Assembly: GCA_034434635.1 (NCBI GenBank)
Contig: DAOTYX010000144.1
Location: 1-35,424 of the forward strand
Origin: DAOTYX01 sp034434635
GTDB lineage: Bacteria; Chloroflexota; Anaerolineae; B4-G1; DUEL01
Reading direction: 5' to 3'
Length of the DNA stretch: 35,424 nucleotides
A program made the translations under genes and the position numbers. This document shows, one piece after another, positions 21,939 to 28,890 of the stretch (positions within the stretch are counted from its first letter, which is position 1; every line of letters starts with the position of its first letter). The notes under the pieces were generated by a model, which was not told where the DNA came from, did not search any database, and saw only the letters and a list, made by a program, of their open reading frames with translations.

Positions 21939-22607
21939 TCAGACGATCCCCAGTTCCGCCGTCAACGGCACAGGGCCGCGGTGGCGGAAACCCTCGCCAT
22001 AGGCGACGGTGATCATCATCCCGTAATAGCGGGCGGCGATCTCTACCCCGAACAGGATCGGCGCGTACTGCGAGCCATGCGCCTGCAATGCCTGCTGCTT
22101 GACCCCGTACACGTCGGTGATGTCCAGCACCAGGTCAGGCAACAGCGCCCGCTGGAACGACATGGGGAACGTGAGGTGGCGCGGCTGGGGAATCAGCGGC
22201 TCCGCCTCGGGACAGATCGCCTGGCGCGTGGCCAGGTAGGAAGCCCGCTCCACCAGATGTGGCACCGCCTGATGGTCCGGGTGATGATCATGCTCATCGG
22301 GGGTAAGCACGAGCCGCGGGCGCAGTTCCTTCAGCACCTGCGCGACCCGCACGGCGTTGTCGAGATTGACCTCCAGACGGGCATCCGGCATGTCCAGGAT
22401 ACGGAAATCATCCACCCCCAAGATCTGTGCGGCGGCCTCCGCCTCCCTCACGCGGGTCTCCCGGTCGCCAAATGACCCCATCTCCCCTTGGGTCAGCACC
22501 AGGATGCCCGTGCGCAGGCCGCGGGCTTTAGCCTTCAGCAGGAATCCTCCACAACCGGCCTCCGCGTCGTCGGGATGAGCGCCAATAGCCAGGACATCAA
22601 CGGTCAT
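21939..22607 (-). CDS. bshB1: BshB1-like PIG-L family deacetylase
   Basis: This 222-residue zinc-dependent N-deacetylase belongs to the LmbE/PIG-L family. Metal-binding motifs are AHPDDAE near the N-terminus and the DEHDHHPDH segment in the middle. The C-terminal VEIAARYYGMMITVAYGEGF resembles BshB1, which deacetylates GlcNAc-malate in bacillithiol synthesis. No bshA or bshC is in the window, so the bacillithiol link is an inference; the enzyme could act on another GlcNAc conjugate. ATG at 22607 or the adjacent GTG at 22610 could be the start; AAGGAGGAGG lies upstream of both. It follows the zinc-ribbon gene by 15-18 bases. Confidence 0.85.
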   Translation of the reverse strand: MTVDVLAIGAHPDDAEAGCGGFLLKAKARGLRTGILVLTQGEMGSFGDRETRVREAEAAAQILGVDDFRILDMPDARLEVNLDNAVRVAQVLKELRPRLVLTPDEHDHHPDHQAVPHLVERASYLATRQAICPEAEPLIPQPRHLTFPMSFQRALLPDLVLDITDVYGVKQQALQAHGSQYAPILFGVEIAARYYGMMITVAYGEGFRHRGPVPLTAELGIV

Positions 22608-22625
22608 CACCGAGAGCCTCCTCCT

Positions 22626-23213
22626 TCACGCCACAGATTTGACGACCGAACCGCAGTAGGGACAGGTGGCAGTCATCGGATCGCTCCACTCCACCTCGTC
22701 AGGGTAGAGCGGGCCGCCGCAGGAGGCACACTTGGGCGGCAGCATGCCGTGTCGCCCGGCGGCAGCGCGCGCCGGGCCAGCCGCGCCAGCCGCTCGCCAT
22801 GCCTCCTCGACCGCCTGCTCGACCTGCGCTGCTTCCGCCTCGTGGCCGCGCCGCCGCAAAGCCACCGCCACCCGTTCAGCGGCAGGAACCGCCCGCGCCG
22901 GCTGCCCCGCCCGGACGAAAGCCTCCAGCGCCCGGCGCACCCATTCGACCGCATTGCTGGCCGCCCCGCCGACTGCCTCCGCAAGGGCAGCGCTCATCCC
23001 CATCACCGCGGCGTAAATGGAATTGCCGTGCTGGTCCGCCTGATCGGCCAGCGCGCCGAAAATCTGCGCCGCCTCCAGCGGGTCGCCCAACTCCAGCATC
23101 CGGTGCGCCCGGCGTAACGCCATGCGCGCCCGCGGAGGGACAGGGGACAAGAACCCAGGCCCCATCCTCCGCGACCTCGGCCAACGATCACGCATCCACC
23201 GTCTGACAAACAT
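22626..23213 (-). CDS. Helical-repeat protein with C-terminal zinc ribbon, unknown function
   Basis: I do not recognise this 195-residue protein by name. Residues 30-145 are Ala-rich helices with TPR-like spacing (ALRRAHRMLELGDPLEAAQIFGALADQADQHG; NAVEWVRRALEAFVRAGQPARA; ERVAVALRRRGHEAEAAQVEQAVEEAW). The last 40 residues hold a zinc ribbon, KCASCGGPLYPDEV and ATCPYCGSVVKS. The start at 23213 has an AGGAGG site six bases ahead but overlaps the trmI stop by 26 bases; internal Met starts at about 23165 and 23123 are possible. Position suggests co-expression with trmI and the deacetylase. A role as an adaptor is only a guess. Confidence 0.75.
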   Translation of the reverse strand: MFVRRWMRDRWPRSRRMGPGFLSPVPPRARMALRRAHRMLELGDPLEAAQIFGALADQADQHGNSIYAAVMGMSAALAEAVGGAASNAVEWVRRALEAFVRAGQPARAVPAAERVAVALRRRGHEAEAAQVEQAVEEAWRAAGAAGPARAAAGRHGMLPPKCASCGGPLYPDEVEWSDPMTATCPYCGSVVKSVA

Positions 23214-24045
23214 CTCCAGCCTCCTCCCCTTCAGCAGCGACGGTGCCCGTATCCGCCAGCGTCGGCGCCGCCAGCGCCCGGGCGAAGATGAGGAAACCCG
23301 TGTGCGCCACCATGCGGTCCACCGGGCGCAGCCGGGCGGCTACCGGCTTGTAGGGGCGCTGCAGCAGTTCCTCCACCTCCACCAGGCCAAAGGGAAGCCC
23401 CTGCAGCGCCTCCAGCAATCGGGAGACCTGATTGGTGGTGGGGAGAATGGCGCCGAAGAAACCGCCGCTGACCAGCGCTGCGTGGGCCTGCGCCAGGTAG
23501 TCCCACGGGTTCGGCACGTCCAGGAACAGCGCGTCCACCCCCGTCTCTGTGAACCCGTCAGTGATATCGTGCAAGATCAGTTCGACGAACTCCGCCAGGT
23601 CGGCCTTCTCCAGGTTGCGCCGCGCCAGGTTCTGCATGTCCGCGCGCACGTCATAGGAGTAGACGCGGCCGGTGGGTCGGACGACGTGGGCCAGGGCCAA
23701 CGTCAGGCCGCCGCTGCCGGTCCCCGCCTCGATGACCCGGCTGCCCGGCCCGATGTTCATCTTCAGCAGGATGTAACCCGCATCCTTGGGATAGATGATC
23801 TGGGAGACGCGCGGCAGATGGAGGATGCGGTCACTGAGCGCCGGACGCAACAGCAGGTAGGGATGACCCAAATGGGTCTTGACCGCGCTGCCCCACGGCT
23901 GGCCGATCAGGTCATCGTGGGGCAGCACTCCCCGGTGGGTCTCAAAGACGCGGCCGGATTCCAGGCGGATCAGATACTCCCTGCGGTCCTTCCCGATCAG
24001 CAGGGCCGTGTCCCCTGCACGGGCACAACCAGGCTCCTCAATCAT
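23188..24045 (-). CDS. trmI: tRNA (adenine-58-N1)-methyltransferase TrmI
   Basis: This 285-residue enzyme would methylate N1 of A58 in the T loop of tRNA with S-adenosylmethionine. Residues 1-60 form the small beta domain (ALLIGKDRREYLIRLESGRVFETHRGVLPHDDLIGQPWGS by residue). Then come SQIIYPKDAGYILLKMNIGPG and the SAM site RVIEAGTGSGGLTLALA near 103-119. LFLDVPNPWDYL is the catalytic D-x-P-N-P-W stretch. Length and motifs are typical. The first gene of a minus-strand unit with the zinc-ribbon and deacetylase genes. Upstream, at 24152-24317, lies a decayed duplicate of its first 57 codons. Confidence 0.93.
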   Translation of the reverse strand: MIEEPGCARAGDTALLIGKDRREYLIRLESGRVFETHRGVLPHDDLIGQPWGSAVKTHLGHPYLLLRPALSDRILHLPRVSQIIYPKDAGYILLKMNIGPGSRVIEAGTGSGGLTLALAHVVRPTGRVYSYDVRADMQNLARRNLEKADLAEFVELILHDITDGFTETGVDALFLDVPNPWDYLAQAHAALVSGGFFGAILPTTNQVSRLLEALQGLPFGLVEVEELLQRPYKPVAARLRPVDRMVAHTGFLIFARALAAPTLADTGTVAAEGEEAGDVCQTVDA

Positions 24046-24071
24046 GTACCCCCGCCTACGGCGACCTGGTC

Positions 24072-24118
24072 AGCCCGCGCAGGCGGGCTTCGCCATCAGT
24101 AGCCGCGACTTCGGTCGC
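24072..24118. repeat. Two short hairpins, REP-like
   Basis: AGCCCGC-GCAG-GCGGGCT (24072-24089) is a perfect 7-bp hairpin, followed by GCGAC-TTCG-GTCGC (24105-24118) with a UUCG-type tetraloop. They sit just upstream of trmI on the minus strand, in the repeat-rich gap 24046-24435. The arrangement looks like a dispersed intergenic repeat rather than a terminator, since no T run follows. Confidence 0.5.
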
Positions 24119-24151
24119 CAAACGACTTAAGTGAGGACGCTCGAACGAGTC

Positions 24152-24317
24152 AAGACCGTGCTGCCCCACGGCTGGCCAATCAGCGCATCGTGGGGCAGCA
24201 CTCCCCGACAGGTCTCCAGGGCGCGGCCGGGTTCCGGGCGGACCAGATGCTTTTGGACGGTCCTTTTCCGATCAGCAGAGCCGCATTTCCTGTGCAGGCA
24301 CAACCGGGCTTCTCAAC
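24152..24317 (-). pseudogene. Decayed duplicate of the 5' end of trmI
   Basis: On the minus strand this stretch aligns base by base with the first 57 or so codons of trmI. Shared pieces include the equivalents of EKPGCA, ALLIGK and the block GGGGAGTGCTGCCCCACGAT. It differs at many positions. Two one-base insertions, near the GGAAAAGGACCG region and just after, break the frame, and the start codon is lost (AAC/GTT context). It lies 107 bases upstream of the real gene in the same orientation. It is best read as a partial tandem duplication that has decayed; it gives no functional product. Confidence 0.8.
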
Positions 24318-24370
24318 GGACAGATCACACCTCCGGGCTATGGCCCCCAGGCGACGGCCGACCCGCCGTC

Positions 24371-24429
24371 ATCCGTGGCCTGTCGTCCCTCGTCTGTCGT
24401 CTGTCGTCTGTCGTCCGTCGTCTGTCGTT
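24371..24429. repeat. GTC-rich degenerate tandem repeat, copy 2
   Basis: This is the longest copy, made of GTCTGTC, GTCCGTC and GTCCCTC variants in a roughly 7-base period. It ends seven bases before the stop codon of the lipoprotein gene on the minus strand. Related tracts are at 7690-7717 and, inverted, at 28422-28436. Confidence 0.65.
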
Positions 24430-24435
24430 CGAATC

Positions 24436-24795
24436 CTAGGGGATCGTCCAGTCGTAAGTGCCGCTGATCGTCACGCCCATGCGCTGGTCAGCGATCTCGT
24501 GCCCCTGGTAGTCGGCGCGCAGGTCATAGTTTCCAGGGTCAACGCGGAAGGTCCAGGTGGAGCCAGCAGGAATCGTGGACGAGCCCAGCATGTCCTCTCC
24601 CCACGTGCTCTCTGTGGTGGGAGAGATGTACACATACCAGATGGACTGTCCGGTGTTGTTGTGCAGCACGACCGTGGCGCTGCCAGAGCCGCTGGTGCCA
24701 CCGCCACCGCCACCGCCGGGCAGGTTACAGACACTGCAGGCCATCACCGCCAGGGCCAGTAGCCCTACGGCGATCAGAAGCGAGATCCTCTTCAT
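24436..24795 (-). CDS. Small lipoprotein of unknown function
   Basis: This 119-residue protein has a short basic start (MKRISLL), a hydrophobic segment and a lipobox-like VMAC, so Cys20 would be lipidated and the protein held at the outer face of the membrane. A Gly-rich linker follows (GGGGGGGTSGSGS), then a beta-rich domain of about 80 residues (ATVVLHNNTGQSIWYVYISP, then GSTWTFRVDPGNYDLRAD), which looks like a small immunoglobulin- or carbohydrate-binding-like sandwich. I recognise no named family. AGGAGGAAGAGC sets the ATG at 24795. It is transcribed away from mfd from a promoter that abuts the mfd promoter. Confidence 0.8.
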   Translation of the reverse strand: MKRISLLIAVGLLALAVMACSVCNLPGGGGGGGTSGSGSATVVLHNNTGQSIWYVYISPTTESTWGEDMLGSSTIPAGSTWTFRVDPGNYDLRADYQGHEIADQRMGVTISGTYDWTIP

Positions 24796-24863
24796 TGCTC
24801 TTCCTCCTGAGGTGGGGTTATCTTCATCCCGCGGCTGCCGTGAACCCCCGCGAGCGTGCCTAC

Positions 24864-24892
24864 AGTATACACGAACTCGCTTCCAGGCGCAA
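24864..24892 (-). promoter_or_regulatory. Promoter of the small lipoprotein gene
   Basis: On the minus strand TTGCGC (24887-24892), a 17-base spacer and TATACT (24864-24869). Its -35 box is only two bases from the -35 box of the divergent mfd promoter. Confidence 0.65.
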
Positions 24893-24894
24893 TC

Positions 24895-24923
24895 TTGCAC
24901 AATCTCCCCTTTTGTGGGATACT
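24895..24923 (+). promoter_or_regulatory. Promoter of mfd
   Basis: TTGCAC (24895-24900), a 17-base spacer and GATACT (24918-24923) lie 24 bases upstream of the mfd ATG. The leader is therefore very short (about 17 bases) and I see no strong ribosome site in it. Confidence 0.65.
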
Positions 24924-24946
24924 CGTCAGGTCACGCAGGCGTCACG

Positions 24947-27900
24947 ATGAACATCTCTGGATTGCTCTCATGGTTCGACGCGCTGCCGGCGTATCAGGCG
25001 TTGCGAGAGGAACTGGCAGCGGGAGGTAGTCCCCCGCCTCTGGGCCTGCTGCGCTCCGCCCGACCGGCGCTACTGGCCGCCCTGGCCGGCGACCTGAACC
25101 GTCCCCTGCTGCTCGTCGCCGGCAGCGTAGAGCGGGCACGCACCCTCTACCAGTCCCTCCGCGACTGGCTGCCCGATCCGGCCAACCTTCTGCGCCTGCC
25201 TGAGCCTCCCACCGTCTTCTATGAGCGCGCGCCGTGGACCCAGGAGGCCATCGCCGGGCGGATGGCGGTCCTGTGCGCTCTGGCGCTGCCGCAGGGGTCA
25301 CCTCCGGTCATTGTCGCCTCGGTCCGCGCGCTGATGCAACCCACCCTGCCGGTGCAGCAGTTCCGCCTGGGCACGCGCACCCTGCGCCTGGGGCAATCGC
25401 TCGACCTGGAGGAGACCGTGCGCCGCTGGAGCGGCCTGGGGTACGAGCGGGTCAGCGTGGTGGAAGCGCCAGGCCAGATCAGCCGCCGTGGCGGCATCCT
25501 CGACGTCTTCCCGCCCGCCGAGCCCGGTCCGATACGGGTGGAGTTCTTCGGCGACACCGTCGAGTCCATCCGCCGCTTCGACCCCACCACGCAACGCTCG
25601 GCCCAGCGGCTGGAAGGGGTGACGATCACTCCCGCCCGTGAAGCGCTCCCCCGCCACGGACCGCGCCTCCTGGAGGCGCTGCAAGCCTGGTTCGAGGCCC
25701 CACATCCGCCGGAGATCGCCGGGTGGCTGGCTGCGGACCGGGAGGCGCTGGCTGCCGCGGCCCCCTTCCCCGGCATCGAGTTCTACCTGCCGCTCTTCTA
25801 CAGCCAGCCGGCCAGCGTGGCCGACTACCTGCCAACGGGCGGACTGCTGGTGGTGGACGACCCCGCAGAGGTGACCGACGCCTGGGCCGGTTACGAGGAA
25901 GAGGCCATCGGCCTGCGCGAGACGGCCCAACGCGAGGGCGTCCTGCCTCCCGACTTCCCGCTCTCCTACCTCACCTGGGACGACTGGCAGGAGGGGCTGT
26001 CAAAACACCACCTGCTCATCCTGGGTCACGGCGAAGGGGAACCCGGCGAACTCTCGTTGCCGTTTCACCCCTGCGCGCGGTACGGCGGCCAGCTGCTCGA
26101 CATGCTGCGGGACGTCGAGCGCGCCCTGCTGGCTGACGAGCGTGTGGTGGTCGTCAGCCGACAGGCCCGGCGGTTGGCGGAACTGTGGGCCGAAGAGCAC
26201 GCTCCCCTCCTGCCCACCCACGGACTGCCCGAACCGCCACGGGCCCCGCTCACCTTCGTGGAGGGGGCGCTGGAGGAAGGCTGGTTCCTGGCGGAAACGG
26301 CTCCCGCAGCCGGCCTGCCGCCCCTCCGTCTGCTCACCGATGCTGAGGCCTTCGGCTGGCGCATGCCCGAGCCGCGTCACCCCATCCGCCGCCGCCGCGC
26401 CGCGCCGGAGTCGCTCTACGCCGACCTGACCCCCGGTGACTACGTCGTCCACGTGGACCACGGCATCGGCATCTTCCGCGGGCTGGTCAACTACACGCTG
26501 GAGGGAGAGGAGCGAGAGTACCTGCTGGTGGAGTACGCCGGCAGCGACCGGCTCTACGTCCCGGTCTATCAGGCCGACCGGCTGACCCGCTATGTGGGGG
26601 CTGACGATCGCCCCCCCACCCTCAACCGGCTGGGCAGCGCCGACTGGAGCCAGGCCAAGGCCCGCACCCGCCACGCGGTCGAGGCCGTGGCGCGGGAACT
26701 GCTGGCGCTCTACGCCGCCCGCGAGGTGGCCCCCGGTCACGCCTTCAGCCCCGACTCCGCCTGGCAGACGGAACTGGAAGCCGCTTTCCCCTACATCGAG
26801 ACCCCCGATCAGGCCCAGGCCATCGCCGAGGTCAAGGCCGATATGGAGAAGCCCCGCCCGATGGACCGTCTCATCTGCGGCGACGTGGGGTACGGCAAGA
26901 CCGAGGTTGCGCTGCGCGCCGCCTTCAAGGCGGTGATGGATGGCAAACAGGTGGCGGTGCTGGTCCCCACCACCGTCCTGGCCCAGCAGCACTTCACCAC
27001 CTTCCGCCATCGGCTGGCCCCCTTCCCGGTGACCGTGGAGATGCTCTCCCGCTTCCGCACCCAGGCCGAACAGGCCAGCGTCCTGGAGGGGCTGCGCAAC
27101 GGTACGGTGGACATCGTCATCGGCACCCACCGCCTGTTGCAGGAGGATGTCGCCTTCAAGGACCTGGGGCTGGTGGTGATTGATGAGGAGCAGCGCTTCG
27201 GCGTCACCCACAAGGAGCGGCTGAAGCGCATGCGCACCGAAGTGGACGTGCTGACGCTGACCGCCACCCCCATCCCGCGCACCCTCTACCTCTCCTTGAG
27301 CGGCGTGCGCGACATCAGCATCATCGAGACGCCGCCGGAGGAGCGCCTGCCGGTGGCTACCTACGTCGGCCCCTATGATCCCCAGGTCGTGCGCCGGGCT
27401 ATCCTGCGCGAGTTGGAGCGGTCGGGCCAGGTCTTCTACGTCCACAACCGCGTGCAGACCATCGAGACCGCCCGCCAACGGTTGGTGCGGCTGGTGCCGG
27501 AGGCCACCATCGCCGTGGGCCACGGGCAGATGCGCGAGCGCGACCTGGAACGGGTGATGCTCCGTTTCGTCTCCGGCGAGGTGGACGTGCTGCTCTGCAC
27601 CAGCATCATCGAGAGCGGACTGGACATCCCCAACGCCAACACGCTGATCGTCGAGCAGGCGGAGCGGTTTGGACTGGCACAGCTCTACCAGTTGCGCGGT
27701 CGGGTGGGACGCGGGGTGCGGCGGGCCTACGCCTACTTCCTCAGCAGCCCACACACCCGCCTCAGCCCCGACGCCCGCCAGCGGCTGGAGACGATCCGCG
27801 AGGCCAGCGAGCTGGGCGCTGGCTACTCCATCGCCATGCGCGACCTGGAGTTGCGCGGCGCGGGAGAGGTGCTGGGCACGCAACAGTCCGGTCACATCGC

Positions 27901-28423
27901 TGCCATCGGCTTCGACCTGTACACCCGACTGCTGGCCCGGGCGGTCGAGGAGTTGCGCGCGCAGCGAGCCGGCCTGCCCCCGCCGCCGGAGCCGCTGAGC
28001 AGCCTGCGCATTGACCTGCCGCTGCCGGTGGGCCTCCCCCCCGACTACGTGCCCGACGCCCGGCTGCGCCTGCGCCTCTATCGCCGCCTGGCCAACCTGG
28101 GCAGCCTGTCGCAGATCGAGGAGATCGAGCGCGAACTGGCCGACCGCTTTGGCCCCCTCCCTCCCCCGGCACGCAACCTGATGGAACAGTTGCGCCTCAA
28201 GTGCCTGGCCCGCGACGCGGGGCTGTCCAGCATCCTCGTGGAAAGCGGCCGTCTGGTGCTGCGCGGTGAATCGCTGGAGGAGTCGGACCGACCACGCCTG
28301 CAAGCGCGTTTGAACGGGTTGGCCAGCGTGGGCCGGCGGGAGGTGAGCATAACGCTGGAGGAGGGCTGGCTGGAGCGGCTACAGGCCGTGCTGGCGGTGC
28401 TGCGCCAGGAACGGCCGCGATGA
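24947..28423 (+). CDS. mfd: Transcription-repair coupling factor Mfd
   Basis: This 1158-residue protein frees stalled RNA polymerase from damaged DNA and recruits UvrA. The N-terminal UvrB-like region (about 1-330) includes ISRRGGILDVFPPAEPGPIRVEFFGD by residue. Then comes the CarD-like RNA-polymerase-interacting domain from about 490 (LTPGDYVVHVDHGIGIFRG). The RecG-like motor follows, with Walker A GDVGYGKTEV near 645 and the DEEQ box near 746 (VVIDEEQRFGV). TATPIPRTLYLSLSG and RGRVGR are the later helicase motifs. Length is full. The C-terminal UvrA-masking domain ends at 28423, where the TGA forms the edge of a GTC repeat. Confidence 0.97.
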   Translation: MNISGLLSWFDALPAYQALREELAAGGSPPPLGLLRSARPALLAALAGDLNRPLLLVAGSVERARTLYQSLRDWLPDPANLLRLPEPPTVFYERAPWTQEAIAGRMAVLCALALPQGSPPVIVASVRALMQPTLPVQQFRLGTRTLRLGQSLDLEETVRRWSGLGYERVSVVEAPGQISRRGGILDVFPPAEPGPIRVEFFGDTVESIRRFDPTTQRSAQRLEGVTITPAREALPRHGPRLLEALQAWFEAPHPPEIAGWLAADREALAAAAPFPGIEFYLPLFYSQPASVADYLPTGGLLVVDDPAEVTDAWAGYEEEAIGLRETAQREGVLPPDFPLSYLTWDDWQEGLSKHHLLILGHGEGEPGELSLPFHPCARYGGQLLDMLRDVERALLADERVVVVSRQARRLAELWAEEHAPLLPTHGLPEPPRAPLTFVEGALEEGWFLAETAPAAGLPPLRLLTDAEAFGWRMPEPRHPIRRRRAAPESLYADLTPGDYVVHVDHGIGIFRGLVNYTLEGEEREYLLVEYAGSDRLYVPVYQADRLTRYVGADDRPPTLNRLGSADWSQAKARTRHAVEAVARELLALYAAREVAPGHAFSPDSAWQTELEAAFPYIETPDQAQAIAEVKADMEKPRPMDRLICGDVGYGKTEVALRAAFKAVMDGKQVAVLVPTTVLAQQHFTTFRHRLAPFPVTVEMLSRFRTQAEQASVLEGLRNGTVDIVIGTHRLLQEDVAFKDLGLVVIDEEQRFGVTHKERLKRMRTEVDVLTLTATPIPRTLYLSLSGVRDISIIETPPEERLPVATYVGPYDPQVVRRAILRELERSGQVFYVHNRVQTIETARQRLVRLVPEATIAVGHGQMRERDLERVMLRFVSGEVDVLLCTSIIESGLDIPNANTLIVEQAERFGLAQLYQLRGRVGRGVRRAYAYFLSSPHTRLSPDARQRLETIREASELGAGYSIAMRDLELRGAGEVLGTQQSGHIAAIGFDLYTRLLARAVEELRAQRAGLPPPPEPLSSLRIDLPLPVGLPPDYVPDARLRLRLYRRLANLGSLSQIEEIERELADRFGPLPPPARNLMEQLRLKCLARDAGLSSILVESGRLVLRGESLEESDRPRLQARLNGLASVGRREVSITLEEGWLERLQAVLAVLRQERPR

Positions 28424-28511
28424 CGGACGACAGACCGCAGCGGGCTGCTCGTCAGCCGCCGTGAAGCACCGCTGGCGTGGCCTCCTGGCGCCTTCGACTC
28501 CGCTCAGGGCA
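28422..28511. repeat. Repeat cluster after mfd
   Basis: GACGGACGACAGACC (28422-28436) is the inverted form of the GTC repeat seen at 7690 and 24371, and it starts inside the mfd stop codon. Near 28488-28511 is a second element, CTTCGACTCC with GCTCAGG, matching the right half of the palindrome at 5001-5078. The rest of the gap up to the promoter at 28523 shows nothing else. Confidence 0.55.
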
Positions 28512-28522
28512 CCAACTATCGG

Positions 28523-28550
28523 TTGACAGACAGAAAACCCGCGGTATACT
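28523..28550 (+). promoter_or_regulatory. Promoter of the 28573 gene and metG
   Basis: A perfect TTGACA (28523-28528), a 16-base spacer and TATACT (28545-28550). It should serve the small membrane protein gene and, through the overlap, metG. Confidence 0.8.
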
Positions 28551-28572
28551 CACGGTTCAAGGAGCAGAAACC

Positions 28573-28890
28573 GTGTCCACCCTGCGCGACCTTTCGTTGA
28601 TCCTTCTGGCCCTGGAAGGGGCGGTGTTCACCCTGACGCTGTTGGCGGTGCTGGCGGCGGTCAACTACCTGCTCTTCCGCTCCCGCTGGTGGCGCATCCT
28701 GCCGCGCTGGTTTGCCGTCGCCAGAACCTACTTCCATCTCGGCCAGCAGATCGTCGCGCGGGTCTGTCGGATGCTGCTGGCTCCGATCTTCGCCCTCCGC
28801 GCGGCCCAGGCCGCCGTGACGGCTGGTGCGCGCCACCTGCGCCAGCAGGCGCTCAAGAAGGAACAGGTTCTATGGCCAAGAAAGTACTGA
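28573..28890 (+). CDS. Small membrane protein of unknown function
   Basis: This 105-residue protein has one clear membrane span near the N-terminus (about 8-32, LSLILLALEGAVFTLTLLAVLAAVNYLLF by residue), then a basic amphipathic region, RSRWWRILPRWFAVARTYFHLGQQIVARVCRMLLAP, and a C-terminal helix AAQAAVTAGARHLRQQALKKE. No family is recognised. Its start GTG at 28573 is supported by AAGGAG (28559-28564). It overlaps metG by 19 bases, so it is translated ahead of, and possibly coupled to, the tRNA synthetase. The coding call rests on the good promoter, the ribosome site and the coherent helical sequence. Confidence 0.65.
   Translation: MSTLRDLSLILLALEGAVFTLTLLAVLAAVNYLLFRSRWWRILPRWFAVARTYFHLGQQIVARVCRMLLAPIFALRAAQAAVTAGARHLRQQALKKEQVLWPRKY

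Noticed and set aside
24152..24317. A functional second trmI or small regulatory protein
   Set aside because: Two insertions break the frame and the start codon is missing, so only a decayed fragment is supported.
26000..28303. 767-codon minus-strand open frame opposite mfd
   Set aside because: The plus strand encodes a clear Mfd with helicase motifs; the antisense frame is His/Gln/Gly/Val-rich with no domain and is a by-product of GC bias.
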